NCBI GenBank assembly: GCA_910585265.1
Contig: CAJUCA010000116.1
Location: 1-5,100 of the forward strand
Origin: an uncultured Oscillospiraceae bacterium
GTDB taxonomy: Bacteria; Bacillota; Clostridia; Oscillospirales; Oscillospiraceae
Length of the DNA stretch: 5,100 bases
Reading direction: 5' to 3'
The notes under the pieces were generated by a model that was not told the DNA's origin, did not search any database, and worked only from the letters and a program-made list of their open reading frames with translations. Below are positions 1-5,100 of the stretch, piece after piece; the first letter of the stretch is position 1, and every line of letters begins with the position of its first letter. A program made the position numbers and the translations under genes.

Positions 1-778
1 TCGGCTGAACATAAAACTCCTCCGTGATTTGGCTGGGGACAGCACTTTGCATATGGAAGGGCTCTTTCCCAACCAACAGGAAGATAATGGATATCTGACC
101 GTCTGTAACCCAGAGATTCCTCTTTCCAAAACGGAACGATACCTGCTTGTCCCCAAATAGCTTCAGATACCGTACGGATTCAAACGGGGACAGGAACGCC
201 CTGGGAAATACCAACGTTTCATCGGTGTCACAGGCGGCGCGAACACCATCCAGCGCATAGACTTGGGTTCCATTGAAGTGAATACAGGCTTGAATGGGGT
301 AAGTATCTGTCCAGTTGGCTTTCTTGTCTACCGCGTAGCACACACGCAACACCCGTTTCAAAAGAGCATCAGCGTTGGCGGTGAAGACATCTTCATCCGG
401 AATCTGCGGCGCAGGCGGGTAATCGCTGCCTGGGTAAGCATCGTATTCTACCGTTCGGTATCCGCAGATCAATGTGATGCGCGGGGTCTCTTTTTTCTCG
501 CCGCTGGGTCCCCACAGTTCCAAAGTCAAATTGCCGTCAAAGAAACGGCTGGCTTTCACCACATCACGGGTCTTGGTAAAGGCGAAAGAGAACACATCGC
601 CCTGAGCGGGGAGTTCTACGCTCACCCAGGTAATCAGGTCTGTTGCTGTGCAGATACAGCGATCTCCCTCAAAACGAACATAAATCTGTTCAATGATAGG
701 GACATCGGATTTCCGCAGCACTTTGCTCACCTTGTCCAGTGCCGCTGAAAACGCTTTTGCGTCAACAGTACTTTTCAT
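1..778 (-). CDS. DnaN-like DNA sliding clamp (beta subunit homolog), partial, C-terminus outside window
   Basis: Starts at ATG 778 and stays open for 259 codons to the left edge, so the C-terminal part is missing. Sliding clamps form a ring on DNA that tethers polymerase, ligase and repair enzymes in the cytoplasm. The N-terminus (ALDKVSKVLRKSDVPI, then RFEGDRC and TATDL near residues 43-48) follows the clamp domain I pattern. PGSDYPPAP near 116-124 matches the linker into domain II. CIHFNGTQVYALDGVRAA near 165-182 corresponds to the conserved ATDGHRLA-type strand and turn of bacterial clamps. Bacterial clamps are about 365-380 aa, so roughly domains I, II and the start of III are visible. 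It is divergent from a housekeeping DnaN and sits downstream of a ligase and a small zinc-ribbon-like gene, which suggests an element-borne clamp paralog rather than the chromosomal dnaN. I therefore give no symbol. Family assignment is from motif recognition, not a search. Confidence 0.82.
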   Translation of the reverse strand, partial: MKSTVDAKAFSAALDKVSKVLRKSDVPIIEQIYVRFEGDRCICTATDLITWVSVELPAQGDVFSFAFTKTRDVVKASRFFDGNLTLELWGPSGEKKETPRITLICGYRTVEYDAYPGSDYPPAPQIPDEDVFTANADALLKRVLRVCYAVDKKANWTDTYPIQACIHFNGTQVYALDGVRAACDTDETLVFPRAFLSPFESVRYLKLFGDKQVSFRFGKRNLWVTDGQISIIFLLVGKEPFHMQSAVPSQITEEFYVQP

Positions 779-788
779 GTGGTCATTT

Positions 789-793
789 CCTCC
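789..793 (-). promoter_or_regulatory. Shine-Dalgarno site of the clamp-like gene, with a 3-codon mini-ORF over the start
   Basis: GGAGG lies 10 nt before ATG 778, a slightly long but workable spacing, and supports that start. A second ATG at 786 is only 2 nt from GGAGG and reads ATG ACC ACA TGA, ending in an ATGA overlap with the clamp start. The spacing to 786 is too short for efficient initiation, so 778 is preferred. The 18-nt gap to the preceding gene indicates co-transcription. Confidence 0.6.
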
Positions 794-796
794 AAA

Positions 797-1099
797 TTAT
801 TTTCCGGCCGATTTTTGCCGTAAATCAGGCCGACAACTTTTGAGAGTTTTGTTTTCTGTCAGTTCACGTCCGCAATTAGGACAGTATTGGGGTTGATACC
901 ACCCAACCGAATGCCATCCAGATTGTTCATGCCATTTTTCAAATAGCAATTCTGTAGGCCTGCCATCGCCAGAACGAAAAAGTATGCGATACCCTTTACC
1001 GGACTCTCCAATCCCCATATAGGACAGATCGTTGTCGCTATCCAATCCTGGGTCAGTGTGCGCATTGGCGCAAAACCGGCACGCTGTAGTTTTTTTCAT
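797..1099 (-). CDS. Small protein with two CxxC pairs (probable zinc ribbon), function unknown
   Basis: This 100-aa protein starts at ATG 1099, preceded by AGGAGG (1106-1111) at 6 nt spacing, which is a strong site and makes the gene credible. Two cysteine pairs are visible: C7-R-F-C10 near the N-terminus and C73-P-N-C76-G-R-E-L near residue 75. The pair arrangement fits one zinc site made of two knuckles separated by about 60 residues. The middle (residues 35-70) is rich in aromatic residues (several W, Y, F) and looks like a small beta domain. There is no signal peptide or membrane segment, so it is probably cytoplasmic. It sits between ligA and the clamp-like gene, 18 nt before the latter, which hints at a role linked to DNA handling, but that is context only. 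I do not recognise a named family; the CPNCG knuckle is shared by many unrelated proteins. Confidence 0.75.
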   Translation of the reverse strand: MKKTTACRFCANAHTDPGLDSDNDLSYMGIGESGKGYRILFRSGDGRPTELLFEKWHEQSGWHSVGWYQPQYCPNCGRELTENKTLKSCRPDLRQKSAGK

Positions 1100-1120
1100 G
1101 ACGTACCTCCTGCAATATGC

Positions 1121-1152
1121 GCTGGGGAGAGGACAAACATCCTCTCCCCAGC
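1121..1152 (-). other. Perfect 13-bp inverted repeat (intercistronic hairpin)
   Basis: GCTGGGGAGAGGA and its exact reverse complement are separated by a 6-nt loop. The hairpin begins 6 nt after the ligA stop and ends 9 nt before the AGGAGG of the next gene. In the transcribed (minus) direction no U-run follows; the next bases are GCATATTGC. A classic intrinsic terminator is therefore not supported. An mRNA-stabilising, processing or partial-attenuation hairpin is more plausible. The stem is GC-rich and would be very stable. Confidence 0.8.
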
Positions 1153-1158
1153 AATTTC

Positions 1159-3156
1159 TTACGCTACTCCGGCCATACGGTAGAATTCGGCGGGGGACAG
1201 GACGGTAATGCCCAGTTTCTGAGCCTTGTCCAGCTTGCTCCCTGCGTTCTCGCCGCAGATCAGATAGTTGGTCTTTCCGCTCACCGAACTTCCGGCGTGG
1301 GCCCCCAAGGATTCAATCAGTGAATGGATCTCATCTCGGGTGTAGGGTTCCACTTTGCCGGTCACCACAATGGTCTGCCCGATGAAAGGATTGTCCGCCG
1401 GCTGGGTGGTCTCCGTAGCCGCAGGTTCTTGAATGTTCACCAGCGTCCGAAGCTCCTCCCAGATGTACCAGTTCTCCTCGCTACGGAACCACTGATAGAT
1501 GTTGCTGTGCAGCGTCTCTCCGAAGTCCGGGAGCTGGGTGAAGTCATAGCCGCCTATGAGGGCCGCCTCAAACTCCTCCAGACTGCTGTGGAACTGCTTG
1601 GCGAGGGCGCGGCTGGCGGTGTTGCCAATCATAGGGATATCCATGGCGATGAGATATCGTTCAAAGGTGGTGTCCCGGCTACGCTGGATAGCGTCCCACA
1701 GGTTCTGCCAGGACTTTTCTCCAAAGCCCTCCATCTTCACGAGCTCGGATCGGTGTTGATCCAGCCGGTAGAGGTCCATGTAGCTATGGAGCCATCCTCG
1801 GCCAATCAGCTTTTCCAACGTCCCCTCGGACAGTCCCTCGATGTTCATGGCTTTCTGGCCGGCGAAGTGGACAAACTGCCGCAGCCTCCGGGTCTCACAG
1901 GCAGGGTTGTCACAAAACAGCGTCTTGGTTCCATCATTTACATGGACACGGGTAGGCTCTCCGCAGCAGGGGCATTGAGCGGGGATAACGGCGTTCATAT
2001 CGAATGTTCCCCGGTTCAGATTCTCCTCCACTTGGGGGATAATCATGTTCCGCTTGCTCACCAGCACCCGATTCCCAGGCATCAGCTCCAGCTTCTCAAT
2101 GAATGAGAGGTTGTGGAGGCTGGCCCGAGACACCTGGCATCCATCGATCTCCACCGGGTCAAACACCGCGACCGGGGCGATCTCCCCGGTGCGGGTAGGT
2201 GTCCATTCGATGGATTGCAGATTCGTTTCATACAGGTCATCCGCGAACTTGAAGGCGATGCCATCCTTATAGTGGTGGCCTGTGCGCCCGCAGGACTCCG
2301 CATAAGCGATGTCATTGTAGCGCATGACGATACCGTCGATGGGAACATCGCACGTCTCCGCATACTTCCGCAGGGCTTGCACCGCACCGTCCACCTCATC
2401 CTGGCTCAACACAGATTTGCTGACCAGGAACTTGCAGGATTGGAAGCCAATCGTCCGCAGATAAGACAGCTTTTGCGACCGGAACGTGAACTCGTCCAGG
2501 CCCTCCACTACGTTAAAGGGCATAAAGGTGATTTTGCGGTCCTTGCAGATAGCGCAGTCCAGCAGCCGGATAGACCCGGCGGCCAGATTACGGCTGTTCT
2601 TCGGTTTCTCCTCACCCTCTGGCCAGGAGCCCAGAAGTGCTTGAAAGTCACTGGGGCGGATGAACGCCTCACCAGCCACCACCAGCCGCCCTTTATAGGG
2701 GATCAGGTCGGGGATGCCGGTGATGCCATGCACATTGTGGGAGATAACCTCCCCCTCGCTGCCATCGCCGCGGGTGGCTGCCTCCATCAGCATACCGCCC
2801 TCGTAGGTCAGCTTGACCGTCAGGCCGTCCAGCTTCAGCATCATCAGAATCTGCTGATCCTTTTGAAACGCTGTCAGTTCCTCCACCGATTTCGTTTTAT
2901 CCAGCGAAAGCAGCGGGATATTGTGGGTGGTCTTCATCAGCGAACTAACCGCCGGGTAACCCACCGTCTGCGTGGGCGAATTGGTCATGCGGATGCCGGT
3001 GGACTGCTCCAGTTTTTGTAGTATGTCAAAGAGCCTGTCATACACCTCATCGTCCACCGTGGGAGCGTTCAGATTGTAGTATTCGTGCCGGTACTGGTTG
3101 AGCAGGGCCGTCAGCGTTGCCACTTTCTCAACCGGTTTTTGATTGTTCTGATCCAT
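1159..3156 (-). CDS. ligA: NAD-dependent DNA ligase LigA, full length
   Basis: The 665-aa product seals nicks in duplex DNA using NAD+ as adenylate donor, in replication and repair. Length matches the family (about 670 aa). Domains in order: Ia with HEYYNLNAPTVDDEVYDRL (24-42) for NAD binding; adenylation domain with lysine K108 in KLDG, TRGDG at 128-132, GEAF at 162-165, DGIVM near 274-278 and AFKF at 301-304; OB-fold region with RTGEIAPVAVFDPV and VSRASLHN (322-349); zinc finger C395, C398, C415, C420; helix-hairpin-helix region about 430-575; BRCT about 588-665. All expected catalytic residues I can check are present. ATG 3156 is chosen because GGAGGAGG lies 7 nt upstream and domain Ia starts right after; an in-frame start at 3276 would add 40 unrelated residues. 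It overlaps the upstream stop by one base. Departures such as KLDG for the usual KIDG and WTPTRTG where QVGRTG is common suggest an accessory copy rather than the housekeeping gene, which is inference. Confidence 0.95.
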   Translation of the reverse strand: MDQNNQKPVEKVATLTALLNQYRHEYYNLNAPTVDDEVYDRLFDILQKLEQSTGIRMTNSPTQTVGYPAVSSLMKTTHNIPLLSLDKTKSVEELTAFQKDQQILMMLKLDGLTVKLTYEGGMLMEAATRGDGSEGEVISHNVHGITGIPDLIPYKGRLVVAGEAFIRPSDFQALLGSWPEGEEKPKNSRNLAAGSIRLLDCAICKDRKITFMPFNVVEGLDEFTFRSQKLSYLRTIGFQSCKFLVSKSVLSQDEVDGAVQALRKYAETCDVPIDGIVMRYNDIAYAESCGRTGHHYKDGIAFKFADDLYETNLQSIEWTPTRTGEIAPVAVFDPVEIDGCQVSRASLHNLSFIEKLELMPGNRVLVSKRNMIIPQVEENLNRGTFDMNAVIPAQCPCCGEPTRVHVNDGTKTLFCDNPACETRRLRQFVHFAGQKAMNIEGLSEGTLEKLIGRGWLHSYMDLYRLDQHRSELVKMEGFGEKSWQNLWDAIQRSRDTTFERYLIAMDIPMIGNTASRALAKQFHSSLEEFEAALIGGYDFTQLPDFGETLHSNIYQWFRSEENWYIWEELRTLVNIQEPAATETTQPADNPFIGQTIVVTGKVEPYTRDEIHSLIESLGAHAGSSVSGKTNYLICGENAGSKLDKAQKLGITVLSPAEFYRMAGVA

Positions 3157-3459
3157 TACACTGCCTCCTCCAAAATACGGAAAGAAATGGCGACATTCTC
3201 TGTGGTATGCGCCTCGTGGGTAAAATACTGGGTACACAAACCGTCCCGGAACTCCCAAGAGCTGGCCTTTTCCCATGTGAGAATAGCGCCCCGCCCGTCA
3301 TTCCCTTTGCTGATTGCGTGGTCAGGCTGGCCGTCCACAACACTGTAAAGGCCCTGAGTGTTTGCCATCGTGACCTGGCGAATCTCGCCGATGCACTCAA
3401 TCCGGCAGTGGTCAATGATTTTAAACCTCACGTCGGCTTTGATTGCCTTTTTCAGCTGA
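3156..3459 (-). CDS. Small protein of unknown function, 3' exon of an intron-interrupted gene
   Basis: From the end of the group II intron the frame reads QLKKAIKADVRFKIIDHCRI and continues about 100 codons to the TAA that overlaps the ligA start. A GTG at 3431 could start a 91-aa product, but no ribosome binding site precedes it (only a weak AAAGGC) and the residues before it look like a natural amphipathic helix. I infer that the true start lies upstream of the intron, outside the window, and that splicing joins the two parts. The product has no signal peptide, membrane segment or obvious catalytic motif; the middle is glycine- and aspartate-rich (SKGNDGRGAILTW) and the end is acidic. I do not recognise a named family. 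Direct coupling to ligA supports it being a real gene. Its role is unknown; being in a block with ligase and clamp homologs points loosely to element maintenance. Confidence 0.65.
3164..3171 (-). promoter_or_regulatory. Shine-Dalgarno site of ligA inside the upstream gene
   Basis: GGAGGAGG is located 7 nt before ATG 3156 and also encodes the Glu-Glu near the C-terminus of the upstream small protein (ILEEAV, stop). The stop and start share a base (TAATG), the layout expected for translational coupling or re-initiation. This site decides the ligA start. Confidence 0.85.
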
Positions 3460-3462
3460 GTC

Positions 3463-3497
3463 GACTAAGTAGGCGGGATTACTCCCGCTTTCTCGCC
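3463..3497 (-). ncRNA. Group II intron domain VI with branch-point adenosine
   Basis: The upper stem GCGGGA/TCCCGC is closed by a GTAA loop. The lower stem pairs GGCGAG with CTT and GTC, leaving one unpaired A at 3466 between them. This A is the expected branch nucleotide for lariat formation, 7 nt from the predicted 3' splice site at 3460. The fold was drawn by hand; a few internal mismatches (A-A, A-C) lie between the two stems. Confidence 0.85.
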
Positions 3498-3500
3498 TAA

Positions 3501-3534
3501 GAACCGTACGTGAGCGTTTCCACTCATACGGCTC
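3501..3534 (-). ncRNA. Group II intron domain V (catalytic hairpin)
   Basis: This is an exact 34-nt domain V. The lower stem GAGCCGTAT pairs with GTACGGTTC and includes the AGC catalytic triad. A two-base AC bulge follows, then the upper stem GAGTG/CGCTC capped by a GAAA tetraloop. These are the hallmarks of an active-type domain V, which binds the catalytic metal ions. It lies 10 nt after the maturase stop codon, so very little of the 3' side of domain IV remains. Confidence 0.95.
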
Positions 3535-3544
3535 AAGCATTTCA

Positions 3545-5100
3545 TCACGCTTTCGCGCGGCGCTCCAAGAAAATTTGCTGGCAATGTTTATGGACATAGG
3601 CCATATTGCGCACCTCGTCCTTGCCGCCCATGGCTTTCGGGACTTTGAAGAAAATTTCCCTCTCGTCACTGATGTCCATGGGAAGGCCACAGTGGTAGCA
3701 ACACCCATGCTGGTTTTTCCAGACCTGCTTAAAGCGACCAGATAGACGTTTCATGCCATGCTGGAATTTGCGGTCAATGAAGTATTGGGTGTCAAAATAG
3801 GGGTTCGCGTCCATTCGTACTTTAGTATGACGGATAATGGGGATGTGGTCTACCCGCAAAAGCTCTTTGTCCTCGGTGCAGAACACCCAGTTTCGGTTGC
3901 CCCTGCGGTGCCAGTAGTTGGTGGAAACCCACCACTGTCCCTTATGAGGGTGACGGCGCTTCGCCCATCTCCACAGCAATTCGTAGAGGATGTAGTCGAT
4001 GTGGGCAAAGGCTTCGCTGGCACAGACCGATTGATGATAATTCGTCCACCCGCGGATTTGCTGGTTTAGCTTTTCAATCAGGACTTCCTGTTTCCAAGCC
4101 TTACCGCGTCCGAGGATGGTTTCAGAAAGGGCAGATTTCAGGGCTTTGAGTGCTTTCTTGGACGGCTTGACGATGAGTTTTCCTTTGAATTTGCGGAATG
4201 TCCAGCCCAGCATATCAAAGCCGTCGTCGATGTGGGTGATGACCGTCTTTTCTTCCGACAGTTCCAGCCCTCTGGTTTGCAGGAAGTCGCGGATAAGCTC
4301 TTTTGCTTCTTCTGCAATTTCCTTTGTAGCTGCCGTCACAATAAAATCATCGGCATAACGTACCAAATTGACCTTGCTCTTGTTATGGACAAATGCGCTG
4401 ACCTCACCCTTGGCGCTTAAATCAAAATGGTCGCTCAGCACTTTCTGCATTCCGTCCAGCGCCATGTTTGCGAGTATGGGAGAAATGACGCCGCCTTGGG
4501 GCGTGCCTTCGTCGGTGGGGAACAGTTCCTCTTGGAATATAAAACCTGCTTTCAGGAACTGCTTCAATACAGATTTGTCCATGGGGATGTGATCAATGAG
4601 CCAGTCGTGGCTGATATGGTCAAAACACCCTTTGATGTCACCCTCCAGCACCCATTGGGGAGAAAAACTGCGGCTAAGTGCTGTGAAGATATATTCACAG
4701 GCGTCCTGTGCACAGCGCCCCTTGCGGAAGCCGAAAGATTTTGTGTCCGCCGTTGTTTCGGATACTGGGTCGAGGGCCAGCGCATATAGTGCCTGCATGG
4801 CCCTGTCATACATACAGGGAATGCCCAGCGGACGCTTGGCCTTTTTGCCCTTTTTCTCAATGAATACCCGACGTAACGGTTTCGCTTTATAGCCCTTGTC
4901 TGTCAGGGTCAGTGCACCGCGCATTTTAGCGGCTGGAGTAGACCACAATTCGCCGTCCACGCCCGGTGTCTTTTTCCCTTTATTGGTGGTCACTTTCCGA
5001 ACCGCCAAAACTTTTGCATAGTACGAATGGGTCAAAAGATATTGCAGTCGCTTCACTGTGTTCCATTTCTTTTCTTGGGTCGCCTTAGCAATCCTGGCTT
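3545..5100 (-). CDS. ltrA: Group II intron reverse transcriptase/maturase with HNH-like C-terminus, 5' partial
   Basis: The frame is open to the right edge. A GTG at 5056 is not the start, because the 14 codons before it (ARIAKATQEKKWNT) continue the family's N-terminal helix, so the start lies outside. The protein binds its intron RNA, assists splicing and copies the intron into DNA. Numbering from the GTG codon: N-terminal NKGKKTPGVDG at 25-35; RT motifs RPLGIP (75-80), FGFRKGR (108-114), GDIKGCFD (139-146), GTPQGGVISP (184-193) and YADD (234-237, nt 4357-4346), so the three catalytic aspartates are present. LGWTF follows at 283-287, then the maturase domain X with RGWTNYHQ (335-342). The C-terminus has CxxC (C453, C456), GG-KDEVRN at 477-484 and H-K-H-C (489-492), an HNH-like endonuclease fold, but the usual histidine pair after the acidic residue is replaced by FF (469-470). 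It ends with TGA 3545. The symbol is the generic family name; identity with the lactococcal protein is not implied. Confidence 0.95.
   Translation of the reverse strand, partial: ARIAKATQEKKWNTVKRLQYLLTHSYYAKVLAVRKVTTNKGKKTPGVDGELWSTPAAKMRGALTLTDKGYKAKPLRRVFIEKKGKKAKRPLGIPCMYDRAMQALYALALDPVSETTADTKSFGFRKGRCAQDACEYIFTALSRSFSPQWVLEGDIKGCFDHISHDWLIDHIPMDKSVLKQFLKAGFIFQEELFPTDEGTPQGGVISPILANMALDGMQKVLSDHFDLSAKGEVSAFVHNKSKVNLVRYADDFIVTAATKEIAEEAKELIRDFLQTRGLELSEEKTVITHIDDGFDMLGWTFRKFKGKLIVKPSKKALKALKSALSETILGRGKAWKQEVLIEKLNQQIRGWTNYHQSVCASEAFAHIDYILYELLWRWAKRRHPHKGQWWVSTNYWHRRGNRNWVFCTEDKELLRVDHIPIIRHTKVRMDANPYFDTQYFIDRKFQHGMKRLSGRFKQVWKNQHGCCYHCGLPMDISDEREIFFKVPKAMGGKDEVRNMAYVHKHCQQIFLERRAKA

Larger units (their letters stand above)
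3460..5100 (-). mobile_element. Group II intron, 3' part (5' end outside window)
   Basis: The region contains an intron-encoded reverse transcriptase/maturase followed by domains V and VI in the correct order and spacing. Group II introns are ribozymes that self-splice from RNA with maturase help and move by reverse transcription into DNA targets. The 3' boundary is placed at 3460 because domain VI folds with a bulged A at 3466, which puts six bases (GTCGAC) between the branch point and the exon and gives the usual AY intron end. The exon then begins TCAGCTGAAA. The 5' end (GUGYG-type), domains I-III and the exon-binding sequences are beyond the right edge. The intron has the same orientation as the host genes, as needed for splicing out of their transcript. 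Its domain V carries the AGC triad, unlike the CGC of many class C introns, but I do not assign a class. Confidence 0.92.

Noticed and set aside
263..748. Plus-strand open frame of 161 codons
   Set aside because: It is antisense to the DnaN-like gene, which has clear clamp motifs and a matching ribosome site.
1121..1152. Hairpin as an intrinsic terminator
   Set aside because: No U-run follows on the minus strand, and on the plus strand there is no gene to terminate and only a weak T-containing stretch.
1324..3021. Long plus-strand open frames of 260 and 302 codons (1324-2106 and 2113-3021)
   Set aside because: They lie antisense to ligA, whose protein is fully convincing. They lack ribosome sites and recognisable domains and arise from its GC-rich codon pattern.
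797..3156. Clamp-binding motif (QxxLF-type) in the ligase or the small zinc-ribbon-like protein
   Set aside because: Only weak matches such as QQILMML inside the folded adenylation domain were seen; none is at a terminus or linker, so no claim is made.
3157..3276. Upstream in-frame extension of ligA to 3276
   Set aside because: It adds 40 residues unlike LigA, has no ribosome site, and overlaps the coupled upstream gene; ATG 3156 has GGAGGAGG 7 nt upstream.
3421..3708. Minus-strand open frame crossing the intron 3' end
   Set aside because: It runs through the maturase C-terminus in another frame, domains V and VI, and the exon; it is a chance frame across a splice junction.
3545..5100. Reverse transcriptase as a retron, diversity-generating or defence-associated RT
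   Set aside because: The maturase domain, HNH-like tail and adjacent domains V and VI identify a group II intron protein; no msr/msd, template repeat or effector gene is seen.

Overview
The window reads as part of a mobile or accessory replication region from a low-to-mid GC Gram-positive anaerobe, most likely a gut Clostridia (Oscillospiraceae/Lachnospiraceae type). The reasons are strong AGGAGG-type ribosome binding sites, tightly packed co-directional genes, moderately GC-rich codon use, and the kind of proteins encoded. The taxonomic guess is inference; no rRNA or marker gene is present. All real genes lie on the minus strand, so the transcriptional order is from the right edge to the left edge.

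Right part (5100 to 3460): the 3' portion of a group II intron. It carries a reverse transcriptase/maturase reading frame (YADD active site, maturase domain, C-terminal HNH-like domain) that runs off the right edge. This is followed within 10 bases by a textbook 34-nt domain V, then a domain VI with a bulged branch-point adenosine 7 nt from the 3' splice site. The intron ends at 3460 and its 5' half is outside the window.

Middle (3459 to 1159): the exon directly after the intron is the main part of a small gene of unknown function whose first codons must lie upstream of the intron. Its stop overlaps the start of a full-length NAD-dependent DNA ligase (665 aa, all LigA domains) in a TAATG junction.

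Left part (1158 to 1): after a 59-nt gap holding a perfect 13-bp hairpin come a 100-aa protein with two CxxC pairs and, 18 nt later, the first 259 residues of a DnaN-like sliding clamp that runs off the left edge.

Ligase plus clamp in one operon-like block suggests an element that brings its own replication or repair factors (large plasmid, integrative conjugative element or phage-like element). The group II intron is a second mobile element sitting inside that block. If the intron splices, the small upstream gene and its coupling to ligA are restored; if not, expression of the block could be reduced. No tRNA, rRNA, CRISPR array, insertion sequence ends or clear promoter could be identified, and there is no gene-free stretch longer than 300 bases.
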